Below, piece by piece: positions 56,106 through 63,831 of a stretch of DNA of 64,000 nt. The DNA is from Halobacillus litoralis (GTDB lineage: Bacteria > Bacillota > Bacilli > Bacillales > Halobacillaceae): NCBI RefSeq assembly GCF_020171725.1, contig NZ_JAIVAJ010000001.1, forward strand, positions 434,001 through 498,000, written 5' to 3'. Position numbers and translations under genes: made by a program. Position 1 is the first letter of the stretch, and each line of letters opens with the position of its first letter. The notes below the pieces were generated by a model. That model saw only the letters and a list, made by a program, of their open reading frames with translations, had not been told where the DNA came from and did not search any database.

Positions 56106-56254
56106 ATCGCTCATGCCCTTCTAATGTTCGTTTACTAGAACATATCGGAATTGGCAAACTTTTTCAAAGGTTTCGGGTTGCGTCGAAAATAGTTTTTTCC
56201 TAATCAGAGTAGGGTAAAATATAGTACCTAAATGAAAAGAAAAGGATGATGAAT

Positions 56255-57604
56255 ATGATGAATACATATGACTTGGTGGTGATCGGCACCGGACCATCCG
56301 GCGGTCGAATCGCTAAGAAAGCCGCTAAAAAAGGGTGGAAAGTGGCTGTCGTCGATGAAAATGAATATGGTGGAACCTGCCCGAACAAAGGCTGTGATCC
56401 GAAAAAGGTCATGACAGGTATAGCAGAGGTGTACGATTACGCCAAACGATTAAGAGGGTCCGGACTCCAAGGGGAAGTCTTTCTCGATTGGAGCGACTTA
56501 AAAGCCTTCACAAATACGTTTACGGATCCCGTTTCGAAAATGACGGAACAATCCTTCCAAGAAAGCGGCGTCGACACCTTCCACGGGACGGCTGTCTTTC
56601 AAGATCCTCATACGATCGTAGTGAATGATGATGTATTATCCGCCAATGAATTTGTAGTCGCTACCGGTGCAAAACCATCCCCTCTTCCTATTGAAGGCGG
56701 TGAACACGTAACGACCAGCGACCAGTTTTTTGAATTGGAAAATATCCCTGAACGCGTTCTTTTTGTAGGAGGAGGATATATTTCATTTGAATTCGCCCAC
56801 CTTTGCGCACGACTCGGGAAAAAGGTCACCTTATTACATCGCAGTAGACACGTGCTGAACGGGTTTGATCATGAAATGACTAATAAACTAATCGAAATGA
56901 CAAAGGACCTCGGTGTCGACATACACGTGGACACTGAGGTGAAGTCTATTGAAAAAAGAGATAACGGCAGCTATCGCCTGAATGTGAAAAAATTCGATCA
57001 TGAGCACCACTTCCATGCGGACCTCGTCGTTCACGGAGCAGGACGTGCCCCCAATGTTGACAAGCTTGGCCTTGAGAAAGCTGAAGTAGAGACTTCTAAG
57101 GATGGAATTATCGTAAATCACAACTTCCAATCGAGCCAGGCACACATTTATGCTGTTGGAGATGTGGCGGACACAGGACAGCCACCTTTGACGCCTGTTG
57201 CCGGAGAAGAGGCGAGACGACTACTCAATCATTTATTAGAGAACAAGGAAGAAGAAGCTATCGATCTTCCTGTTCCGTCCGTTGTATTTACGTACCCGAA
57301 GCTTGGGAAAGTCGGGTTAACCCAACAGGAAGCAAGTGAAAAGAAGATCCCTTATGAAGTTCAATCCAAGAACATCACGTCCTTCTACTCCTACAAAAAA
57401 ACAAATGAGTCCGGAGCCTATGTAAAAGTTTTGACGAACCCTGTAACAGATGAGTTGATTGGTGCCCACTTCCTCACAGGAGCTGCAGATCACTTGGTCA
57501 ACCTGTTTACGGTTGCCATTCATAAAAAAATGACGAAACAAGAACTGTCAGCTCTGCTTTTCGCCTACCCATCTGAGGAAAGTGACATACCTAGTTTCTT
57601 TTAA
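56255..57604 (+). CDS. FAD/NAD(P)-dependent disulfide reductase-like flavoprotein (atypical C-terminus)
   Basis: The 449-aa product has the glutathione reductase layout: FAD motif VVIGTGPSGGRIA, redox pair Cys42/Cys47 in GGTCPNKGCDPKK, NAD(P) motif FVGGGYISFEFAHL and GDVADTGQPPLTPVA. The usual C-terminal His-Glu catalytic pair (as HPTLGE in the PdhD of this window) is replaced by AYPSEESDIPSFF. This variant recurs in the MerA/RclA-like group, some of which reduce hypothiocyanous acid or metals; the substrate here is unknown. Start ATG 56255 is placed 9 bp from AAAAGG. Monocistronic. Confidence 0.85.
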   Translation: MMNTYDLVVIGTGPSGGRIAKKAAKKGWKVAVVDENEYGGTCPNKGCDPKKVMTGIAEVYDYAKRLRGSGLQGEVFLDWSDLKAFTNTFTDPVSKMTEQSFQESGVDTFHGTAVFQDPHTIVVNDDVLSANEFVVATGAKPSPLPIEGGEHVTTSDQFFELENIPERVLFVGGGYISFEFAHLCARLGKKVTLLHRSRHVLNGFDHEMTNKLIEMTKDLGVDIHVDTEVKSIEKRDNGSYRLNVKKFDHEHHFHADLVVHGAGRAPNVDKLGLEKAEVETSKDGIIVNHNFQSSQAHIYAVGDVADTGQPPLTPVAGEEARRLLNHLLENKEEEAIDLPVPSVVFTYPKLGKVGLTQQEASEKKIPYEVQSKNITSFYSYKKTNESGAYVKVLTNPVTDELIGAHFLTGAADHLVNLFTVAIHKKMTKQELSALLFAYPSEESDIPSFF

Positions 57605-57605
57605 A

Positions 57606-57646
57606 CAAAGATTGCCCCTCGTTCGCTGAACGAGGGGCAATCTTAT
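57606..57646 (+). terminator. Strong terminator of the flavoprotein gene
   Basis: AAGATTGCCCCTCGTTC and its exact complement form a 17-bp stem with a GCT loop, followed by ATTAAAT. The T-run is short on the plus strand. Confidence 0.85.
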
Positions 57647-57780
57647 TAAATCAAATCAGTCTTCATTCTTGATTGTTCAATCTTTTGTTGAATGACATTC
57701 ATTTTTTCGATTTGTTTTCTCCGTGATTCAACGGAGTGGCGGTTTATAGTAATCACAAACATGATAAAGTTCAATTTCAA
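57646..57780 (-). CDS. YrzI-family small protein (44 aa)
   Basis: TTG at 57780 is preceded by GAGGAGG at 7 bp. The 44-aa product has a short hydrophobic N-terminus (KLNFIMFVITIN) then a basic/amphipathic helix (RRKQIEKMNVIQQKIEQSR), the layout of YrzI-family sporulation proteins. It is the third of three tandem micro-ORFs and resembles the first one at its N-terminus. Family call is by eye. Confidence 0.55.
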   Translation of the reverse strand: MKLNFIMFVITINRHSVESRRKQIEKMNVIQQKIEQSRMKTDLI

Positions 57781-57808
57781 TGCAATACCTCCTCTTTCCT
57801 AAATCCAA

Positions 57809-57871
57809 CTAATCCGTATCCTTCTCCGCATTCAACCAGTTCATGAATTCTCTCTTACGTGTATCCATCAT
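57809..57871 (-). CDS. 20-aa micro-ORF between two YrzI-like genes
   Basis: ATGATG at 57871 is preceded by TAAGGAGGGATGG, which overlaps the stop of the upstream YrzI-like ORF (57886). The product is MMDTRKREFMNWLNAEKDTD. The ribosome site is strong, but the frame is so short that the product may matter less than translation through it. Confidence 0.4.
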   Translation of the reverse strand: MMDTRKREFMNWLNAEKDTD

Positions 57872-57885
57872 TTTTCCATCCCTCC

Positions 57886-58011
57886 TTACATGTATTGAGA
57901 AGCTTTTCTGTCTAACCATTTTTCTTGAACTGTCGGACGGTACCCTGGAACCGGCGAATATTTCTTCCGCTTAGAAACCTTAATCGTGAATAACAAAAAG
58001 TGAATCGTCAT
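57886..58011 (-). CDS. YrzI-family small protein (41 aa)
   Basis: ATG 58011 is preceded by GAAAGGGGTG. The 41-aa product starts MTIHFLLFTIKVSKRKKY, very like the YrzI consensus (short hydrophobic strand then basic residues), and ends in a soluble tail. First gene of the three-ORF operon; the ribosome site of the next ORF overlaps its end. Confidence 0.6.
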   Translation of the reverse strand: MTIHFLLFTIKVSKRKKYSPVPGYRPTVQEKWLDRKASQYM

Positions 58012-58076
58012 TTGTGCACACCCCTTTCAAAAAGTAAATATATATTAAAAAGGTAAAAATACCCTTTTAAAACCAT

Positions 58077-58108
58077 AAGAAAAAGCCACAGGTGGGATAC
58101 CTGTGGCC
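58077..58108 (-). terminator. Hairpin 1 with U-tract upstream of the YrzI operon
   Basis: GCCACAGGT, GGGAT and ACCTGTGGC form a perfect 9-bp stem; on the minus strand a CTTTTTC tract follows. It would end a transcript coming from higher coordinates before the YrzI operon. Confidence 0.65.
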
Positions 58109-58136
58109 CTTTATCTATGCAGTAAACTACACATTA

Positions 58137-58178
58137 TCTAAAAAAGCCACAGGATTACCATACGTTCCACCTGCGGCA
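58137..58178 (-). terminator. Hairpin 2, sharing a 12-base word with hairpin 1
   Basis: GCCACAGG (58146-58153) pairs with CCTGCGGC (58170-58177) around a 16-nt loop; on the minus strand TTTTTTAG follows. The word AAAAGCCACAGG recurs in hairpin 1. Confidence 0.5.
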
Positions 58179-58202
58179 TTTATGACAATAATTTTTGTGA
58201 AA

Positions 58203-58271
58203 TTACAGTATATCCAGCGCAGGTCGATATTTAGTTGATTGGATGTTCAGCATCATCTTTTTCATTTTCAT
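58203..58271 (-). CDS. Possible 22-aa micro-ORF
   Basis: ATG 58271 (or 58265) preceded by AGTGAGGTC reads to a TAA at 58203, just before hairpin 2. The product has no recognised feature. It is the only translatable frame in this 370-bp gap and may equally be an untranslated small RNA. Confidence 0.25.
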   Translation of the reverse strand: MKMKKMMLNIQSTKYRPALDIL

Positions 58272-58386
58272 CGACCTCACTTTTCAGTAAATTTTTTCTT
58301 ACACTGGAAATTGTATAGGACTTTGTTACGAAAGTAAAGCCCTTTTTGGAAAATATTTTCTCAATCTACCTGTAACTTGACTTTTA

Positions 58387-58917
58387 TCATGAGACATCAT
58401 TCTGTTCGTAATACAAATCGAGCTCCACATCAAGTTTATGAAGGAGTTGTATGGCTTCACTCTTGTCCATCTGTTTATAATGATGCAGTCCGCCTGGCTG
58501 TTCATCCTTTTCATCAGCTTTTCTCACAACTTCCTGCAAAGGCGTACGCTGATCGACAAGGTTGAACGGCAGATAACTGTCTGTATGAAGAAGCACGGCC
58601 AATGATATTTCCTTAGCTGCCGTGCGGTGTTCCCCGAGCCTGATCAACAATTTATGAGCACGCTCTGCTCCTTTTATCGCATGGATATCATGTTTTCGAT
58701 ATTCCTCATAGTCCCATTTTCCATCTCTGTACCATTCATAGTGCCCCATATCATGAAGCAGTGCCGCTTTAGTGGCGAGATCAGGGTCCACCCCAGCCTC
58801 CAAAGCCATTTCGAAGGCGTAGCGAGAAACGGTAACGGCATGATGAATTCCGGATCTTTGAAGGTATTTCTGTGTAATTCGATGTTTAAACACTTCTACT
58901 AAAGTCACTTTCCGCAT
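58387..58917 (-). CDS. HD-domain phosphohydrolase
   Basis: The 176-aa protein has the HD metal motif: His in HHAVTVSRYAFEM, His-Asp in AALLHDMGHYEWY and a C-terminal Asp, as in YpgQ/YfbR/YqeK-type nucleotide phosphohydrolases. The substrate cannot be told. ATG 58917 follows CGGGGGTG; 18 upstream in-frame codons are rejected. It stands divergent from the SDR gene. Confidence 0.82.
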   Translation of the reverse strand: MRKVTLVEVFKHRITQKYLQRSGIHHAVTVSRYAFEMALEAGVDPDLATKAALLHDMGHYEWYRDGKWDYEEYRKHDIHAIKGAERAHKLLIRLGEHRTAAKEISLAVLLHTDSYLPFNLVDQRTPLQEVVRKADEKDEQPGGLHHYKQMDKSEAIQLLHKLDVELDLYYEQNDVS

Positions 58918-59029
58918 ACGTTCACCCCCGAGTTTAGACAGAATCATATCATGTTCCCATCCCTCAAACAAGCTTTAGAGGTTTACAGTAAAACAAGGAA
59001 AGGAAAATAAGGTTGAGGAGGAATGACAT

Positions 59030-59779
59030 ATGGATTTTTCGAATGAGACCGTCATCATTACAGGAGCAAGCAACGGAATCGGACGCGGACTTGCAAAAGC
59101 CTATATCGAAAAAGGGGCTCACGTTATTGCTTGTGACATTGATATAGAGCGAGGCAAACAATTGGTTGAAGAAACAGCAAACTTGGACGGGGCATGTACC
59201 TTCCGTGAATGTGATGTCTCCGACCCAGATGCTGTCGAGACATTGTTTCACTGGATAAAACAACAAAACCACGAAGTTTCTATTGTAGTGAATAATGCAG
59301 GAGTCAGCCATTTTCAAAATTTATTCGATATCGATATTGAACAGTGGGATCAGGTGATCAATACGAATTTACGGAGTGTGTTTCTCTTCTCTAAAAACGC
59401 TGCCTCACTGTGGAAAGATAAGCAAACAGGTGGCCGGATTGTCAACATCGCCTCGACTCGGGCATTCATGTCAGAAGCAGACTCTGAAGCTTATGCAGCA
59501 ACAAAAGGAGGGATTACGGCCTTAACACACGCATCGGCCGCTTCATTATCCGCCTATGGAGTCCGTGTAAACTCCATCAGCCCCGGATGGATCCACACAG
59601 GTGACGAGGACGATCTGAGAACAATCGATCACACCCAGCACCTTTCCAATCGCGTGGGTAACGTTCAGGATATCGTTAAAGCCGCCTTTTACCTGACAGA
59701 TCCAGATAATGATTTCGTAAACGGCGAGAACATTGTCGTTGATGGAGGTATGACCAGAAAAATGATCTACGAACACTGA
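59030..59779 (+). CDS. Short-chain dehydrogenase/reductase (SDR family)
   Basis: The 249-aa classical SDR has TGASNGIG (about 11-18), NNAGVS, and the catalytic Ser-Tyr-Lys in NIASTRAF and EAYAATKGG. Ending DGGMTRKM. An AGGAGG precedes the ATG. Substrate is unknown; the nearest described members act on sugars or 3-oxoacyl groups. Confidence 0.88.
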   Translation: MDFSNETVIITGASNGIGRGLAKAYIEKGAHVIACDIDIERGKQLVEETANLDGACTFRECDVSDPDAVETLFHWIKQQNHEVSIVVNNAGVSHFQNLFDIDIEQWDQVINTNLRSVFLFSKNAASLWKDKQTGGRIVNIASTRAFMSEADSEAYAATKGGITALTHASAASLSAYGVRVNSISPGWIHTGDEDDLRTIDHTQHLSNRVGNVQDIVKAAFYLTDPDNDFVNGENIVVDGGMTRKMIYEH

Positions 59780-59862
59780 TAAAGAAATCCGGTTTAGTAC
59801 AACTTTTGTAAGGGTAACAATATTGTAACAAAACATTTTATATCATTTTGGAGGTGATGTTT

Positions 59863-60195
59863 TTGAAGGAACTTTACTCTTATCAAATACAATTCCACCA
59901 GCCATTGTCGACTAACCAGATTATGAAATTACACAAGTTGATCAGCAAGAATACCCACCAATTGTATTTACACCAAGGGCACCTTATCGCGGATGCTGGT
60001 CATCTTCCAAAGCTATTATCTTTCTTTTTATTTATGAATCTTGACCGGCCCATCATTCTAATTATTGATGGAGAGAACGTAGAGGCTGCCTTTCAGGAAC
60101 TGGAGCAGTGCTGGATGAATCGAGTAGAAAAATCGATTTGCAGAAAACGATACACGGAATCGATGATGAACGACAACACTTCTATCGTTGTATAA
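59863..60195 (+). CDS. HPr-like protein lacking the phospho-histidine
   Basis: The 110-aa product from TTG 59863 (behind TTGGAGG, 8-bp spacing) follows the HPr pattern along its length: LSTNQIMKLHKLI where HPr has the His15 helix, then LPKLLSFFLFMNLDRP in place of the Ser46 region, and ILIIDGENVEAAFQELEQCW as the final strand-helix. The active-site His and the regulatory Ser are both missing, so it cannot carry phosphate like HPr or Crh. It is followed closely by a small membrane protein gene. The fold call is inference from pattern only. Confidence 0.5.
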   Translation: MKELYSYQIQFHQPLSTNQIMKLHKLISKNTHQLYLHQGHLIADAGHLPKLLSFFLFMNLDRPIILIIDGENVEAAFQELEQCWMNRVEKSICRKRYTESMMNDNTSIVV

Positions 60196-60217
60196 CTTCT
60201 GTATAGGAGGTGAGGAA

Positions 60218-60394
60218 ATGAAAGATAACCGTGATGTAGACATTGAAAAAGAAGATCGAGATATTGAAATTAAAGAAAAGAAAAGCGACTCCAGTCAAGT
60301 CGGGGTAGCAGCCATTAAATATATTACCTACTTAATTATTTTCTTCGGAATTTTATGGTTCCTCATCAATTATGTAATTGGCAATTTCTTATAA
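60218..60394 (+). CDS. Small tail-anchored membrane protein (58 aa)
   Basis: ATG 60218 follows ATAGGAGGTGAGG. The first 35 residues are highly charged (KEDRDIEIKEKKSD) and the last 20 form one hydrophobic helix (LIIFFGILWFLINYVIG). It begins 23 bp after the HPr-like gene and ends at an unusual palindrome, so the two are probably an operon. Function unknown. Confidence 0.65.
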   Translation: MKDNRDVDIEKEDRDIEIKEKKSDSSQVGVAAIKYITYLIIFFGILWFLINYVIGNFL

Positions 60395-60407
60395 CCCTCT
60401 TTAATAA

Positions 60408-60454
60408 AATTCATGACAAAAACCCGGGTGATGCCCGGGTTTTTGTCATGAATT
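60408..60454. terminator. Exceptionally long perfect inverted repeat (21-bp arms) acting as terminator
   Basis: A 21-bp arm (60408-60428, beginning AATTCATGAC and ending AAACCCGGG) is repeated exactly inverted at 60434-60454 around the loop TGATG. The core with its T-run serves as terminator on both strands, but the perfect pairing extends beyond the normal U-tract. Confidence 0.85.
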
Positions 60455-60461
60455 CAAAGAA

Positions 60462-60492
60462 ATAAAAAGAGACTGGAATGACTCCAGCCTCT
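60462..60492 (-). terminator. Terminator of corA
   Basis: On the minus strand GAGGCTGGA, GTCAT and TCCAGTCTC (one G-U pair) are followed by TTTTTAT, 10 bp after the corA stop. Confidence 0.8.
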
Positions 60493-60501
60493 CCTCTCAC
60501 T

Positions 60502-61452
60502 TTAATCGAACCATCCTTTGTTTTTGAACCAGCGATACATGCCTACAGCAATTCCAATCATCACAATCCAAACCGCGAAGTAGCCGAAGTCCCACTGCAA
60601 CTCAGGCATACGTTGAAAATTCATCCCGTAAATTCCTACAATGAAGGTCAAAGGCATAAAGATCACCGATATGACAGTAAGAATCTGCATGGTACGGTTT
60701 GTTTGATGAGAGTTGAGAGATAGATAACTATCCCGTATGTCCTGTGTCATTTCACGATTTGAAGCAATGATATCTGCTACTTTGATCAAGTGGTCGTGGA
60801 TATCGGCAAAATATTCCCTACGCTCTCTGACTCCATCCAAATGATGCGTATTAAGTATACGGTAAAGCAGGTCCCTCATTGGGTGAACCGTCTGCCGCAT
60901 CGTGAGCAGTTCGCTTCTTCGATCAAACAGCTGATCGAGAAGCCGCTCCATAGATAAGTTCTTCGTATTGTCCTCAATCTCATTGATGTGATCCTCAATT
61001 CTATACACGATCGGAAAATAGTTATCTACGACTTTATCCAAAATTTGATGAAGAATAAAGTATTCATCAACCTCATCCTTGTTCTTATTTTGTATAAGAA
61101 GCTGTCGAGCTGTTTCCAACGCTCTGGCAGGTTTCTTATGGAAGGTTACGATAAAACAGTCACCAAGGAAGATGTTGATTTCTTCCCTCTCAAGCGTTTG
61201 AGGATGAATGGAATGAATGACAAAAAATGTATGGTCCTCATAATAGTCTAATTTGGGTCTTTGCAACTCGTGAAGACTATCCTCAACAGCCAGAGGGTGA
61301 AATTCGAAATAGCTCTCCAGCAATTCCACTTCTCCTTCAGCCGGGGACTCAAAGTCAACCCAATACCAATCCCAATGCTCTTCAGAGAGCTGTTTTAGAG
61401 ACAACCCTTCTTGTAAGCCCTTTTCCTTCGAATAAGCAAATACTTTTATCAT
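60502..61452 (-). CDS. corA: Magnesium/cobalt transporter CorA
   Basis: The 316-aa protein has a large cytoplasmic N-terminal funnel, the long stalk helix and two C-terminal membrane segments, with the signature YGMNFQRMPEL (GMN pore motif) between them and a basic C-terminal tail FKNKGWFD. It forms a pentameric Mg2+ channel. No M-box riboswitch fits in the short leader. Monocistronic. Confidence 0.94.
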   Translation of the reverse strand: MIKVFAYSKEKGLQEGLSLKQLSEEHWDWYWVDFESPAEGEVELLESYFEFHPLAVEDSLHELQRPKLDYYEDHTFFVIHSIHPQTLEREEINIFLGDCFIVTFHKKPARALETARQLLIQNKNKDEVDEYFILHQILDKVVDNYFPIVYRIEDHINEIEDNTKNLSMERLLDQLFDRRSELLTMRQTVHPMRDLLYRILNTHHLDGVRERREYFADIHDHLIKVADIIASNREMTQDIRDSYLSLNSHQTNRTMQILTVISVIFMPLTFIVGIYGMNFQRMPELQWDFGYFAVWIVMIGIAVGMYRWFKNKGWFD

Positions 61453-61578
61453 GACATCACCCTTTTCCTAGCAGCCGTTCCTATCTTTTATACCCAAGGT
61501 TACACAATCAGAAACGTAAGCGCAATCAACTCTGCTTGTGGTAGGATAAGGGTAACATGGATCAAAGGGGAAATGGTT

Positions 61579-62160
61579 ATGCCTAAAACCGAGACCGTCA
61601 TACGAGGAACGAACGTGATACTGAGAAATATCGAAGAGAATGATATCCCTATTCTATGGCAGATGATTTATAAAGAGGACGAGCCCGAGTGGAAGAAATG
61701 GGATGCCCCCTATTATCCTCTTGAACCCCACTCATTGGAAAGTTATCGAAGCCATGAATACGCAAGGCAGCAACGACTTGCTTTTGGTGAGCCGGACTCA
61801 AGATTAATCATGGAAGTAGATGGAGATATAATCGGAACCGTCACCTACTATTGGGAACATAAACCGTCCTTGTGGTTGGAGGTGGGCATCGGTATCTATG
61901 ACCCAGCCTATTGGAATGGCGGATACGGAACGGAAGCACTCACGCTTTGGGTCGACCACCTCTTCAGCGTTCTCCCATTAGCAAGAATCGGGCTAACTAC
62001 TTGGTCTAGAAATGAACGGATGATGCGTGTTAGTGAAAAAATTGGAATGAGACTCGAAGGCAGGCTGCGTCGAACAAGGATATTTGAAGGAGAATACTAC
62101 GATTCCATCCGAATGGGCGTCCTTCGGGAAGAGTGGAATCCACCAAACAATCTTAACTAA
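61579..62160 (+). CDS. GNAT-family N-acetyltransferase (RimJ/RimL type)
   Basis: The 193-aa protein has the acetyl-CoA loop YWNGGYGTEAL and the C-terminal pattern MRVSEKIGMRLEGRLRRTR of the RimJ/RimL-like group. Target unknown (an amino group on a protein or small molecule). The ATG at 61579 is preferred over 61573, which is only 2 bp from AAAGGGG. Confidence 0.85.
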   Translation: MPKTETVIRGTNVILRNIEENDIPILWQMIYKEDEPEWKKWDAPYYPLEPHSLESYRSHEYARQQRLAFGEPDSRLIMEVDGDIIGTVTYYWEHKPSLWLEVGIGIYDPAYWNGGYGTEALTLWVDHLFSVLPLARIGLTTWSRNERMMRVSEKIGMRLEGRLRRTRIFEGEYYDSIRMGVLREEWNPPNNLN

Positions 62161-62186
62161 AAGTAATGCCATCAGTTGCTTTCAAT

Positions 62187-62221
62187 AAAAAAAAGGTCAT
62201 CCCGCGTAGGATGACCTTTTT
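62187..62221. terminator. Bidirectional terminator between the GNAT gene and ppaC
   Basis: AAAAGGTCATCC and its complement flank CGCGTA, with T-runs on both strands. Confidence 0.9.
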
Positions 62222-62232
62222 GGTTCGTTGCT

Positions 62233-63159
62233 TTATTCAAAATGCTGATTCAATGGGGGTACGATTTGTTTTTTACGTGAAACGACCCCTTCAAGAACCG
62301 CTTGATTGCCATCAAGTTTTACTCCAAACGCCTCTTCGACCGCATTAGCAGCTTGTCCAACAGCCACCACTGTCGAATCGTTCTCAAGAATATCGGTTAC
62401 AACTAAAAGGAATAGGTCGAGCTCTTTTCTCGAAACCGTCTCGTCAATTGCCTTTTCCAGCTCTGATTTCAGCTTAAGCACATCATCGGTTTCAACCGTG
62501 TTCACTTGGGCGATTTCTACTTTCTTATCTCCCATATCGAATTCCTTAGCGTCTAGTGAAATCAACTGCTCAGGCGTCTTGTCACTGATGTCCGCCCCTG
62601 CTTTCAGCATATCCAACCCGTAAGCCTGTGCATCGACTCCCGCGATTTCAGCCAACTCTTCCGCAGCTTGACGGTCCTCATCTGTACAAGTAGGAGATTT
62701 GAATAGAAGAGAGTCGGAAATAATGGCTGACAGCATGAGACCTGCCATTTTCTTCGGTACCTCGACTCCTTTTTCTTTGTAAAGCTTATTCAAGATGGTT
62801 GCGGTACAGCCGACAGGCTCAGCACGATAGAATAAAGGCCCTTTTGTCTCGAAGTTGGCAATACGGTGGTGATCAATCACTTCAAGAACCTGCACTCTAT
62901 CAATGTCATCAGCACTTTGCTGACGTTCGTTGTGGTCGACCAAGATCACTTGATCCACTTCATCAGCCACGTGTTCAACCATTCTAGGTGCATCAACTTC
63001 GAATTTGTCCAATGCGAATTGAGTTTCTCCATTGACCTCACCTAAGCGGATCGCTTCCACATCATATCCCAGCTCTTTCTTTAACTCTGCATAAACAATC
63101 GCTGATGTAATCGTATCTGTATCTGGATTTTTGTGTCCAAAAATAAATGTCTTACTCAT
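62233..63159 (-). CDS. ppaC: Manganese-dependent inorganic pyrophosphatase (family II)
   Basis: Hydrolyses pyrophosphate and so drives biosynthesis. The 308-aa protein has the DHH motifs [18 protein letters not shown] and VIDHHRI, which bind the two Mn2+ ions, and the C-terminal DHHA2 domain with [10 protein letters not shown]. Length equals B. subtilis PpaC (309). Monocistronic. Confidence 0.97.
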   Translation of the reverse strand: MSKTFIFGHKNPDTDTITSAIVYAELKKELGYDVEAIRLGEVNGETQFALDKFEVDAPRMVEHVADEVDQVILVDHNERQQSADDIDRVQVLEVIDHHRIANFETKGPLFYRAEPVGCTATILNKLYKEKGVEVPKKMAGLMLSAIISDSLLFKSPTCTDEDRQAAEELAEIAGVDAQAYGLDMLKAGADISDKTPEQLISLDAKEFDMGDKKVEIAQVNTVETDDVLKLKSELEKAIDETVSRKELDLFLLVVTDILENDSTVVAVGQAANAVEEAFGVKLDGNQAVLEGVVSRKKQIVPPLNQHFE

Positions 63160-63236
63160 TTTATCCTTCCTTTCCTATATGTAATCGGAACACCTTTTAC
63201 AGACACGATTATAAGGGATAAAAAGAGAAACGTCCA

Positions 63237-63629
63237 TCAATGCTCCATTTCATTACTTGTTTTTTGTTTTTGAGTAAAAGATGTTATCAGGACATATCCA
63301 AACACCACCTGCGCAGCCACCCCCACAGAAACATTCGTTATAAAAAATGCCGGAAAGAAGGATTCCACTCTCCAAAGGTAGGGTACTACGACAATATAAA
63401 GCATCGGCAGCCCCAACATTCCGAACCTTCCGAATTGAAAAGAGGTCGACCATTTCCTTTTCCACCCCATAGCGATCCCAACAGGAATATAAGCCAACTG
63501 CGTAAAAGCGAGATACCTGCTGACTTCAAGTGATAGTTGAGCTTCGACTCTTAACAAACCTTCGACATAACTCACCATGATCAAATATAGAATGAGAAAA
63601 ATGGTCGTAAAAAAAGTCTTAACACTCAT
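63237..63629 (-). CDS. Hypothetical four-segment membrane protein (130 aa)
   Basis: Four hydrophobic segments (about 6-24, 40-58, 69-86 and 95-115) and a polar C-terminal tail TQKQKTSNEMEH. ATG 63629 follows GGGAGGTGG. No family is recognised. It lies upstream of ppaC in the same direction, 78 bp away. Confidence 0.6.
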   Translation of the reverse strand: MSVKTFFTTIFLILYLIMVSYVEGLLRVEAQLSLEVSRYLAFTQLAYIPVGIAMGWKRKWSTSFQFGRFGMLGLPMLYIVVVPYLWRVESFFPAFFITNVSVGVAAQVVFGYVLITSFTQKQKTSNEMEH

Positions 63630-63732
63630 AACCCCACCTCCCTTCTACTATATGTACATTCCGACCATCGAAATTATTTCATCATTTCATAGGTTTATTA
63701 TCAAAAAATTCGGGAAATAAGAAAAAATATGT

Positions 63733-63769
63733 TTGGAATCATCGACATATTGTGTTAGAATTCCTAACA
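63733..63769 (+). promoter_or_regulatory. glnA promoter overlapped by a GlnR/TnrA box
   Basis: TTGGAA (63733-63738) and TAGAAT (63756-63761) are 17 bp apart. A 17-bp dyad TGTTAGAATTCCTAACA (63753-63769) covers the -10 box and fits the GlnR/TnrA consensus TGTNA-N7-TNACA. The geometry predicts repression when nitrogen is in excess. Confidence 0.85.
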
Positions 63770-63831
63770 TAGAAACTTACAAGAAAGACGATCCGTCGTT
63801 TTTCAAAATACATTCAAAGAGAGGGTCTTGT

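Noticed and set aside
58077..58178. Repeated AAAAGCCACAGG word as CRISPR repeats
   Set aside because: Only two copies, different flanks, each part of a hairpin with a U-tract; no spacers or cas genes.
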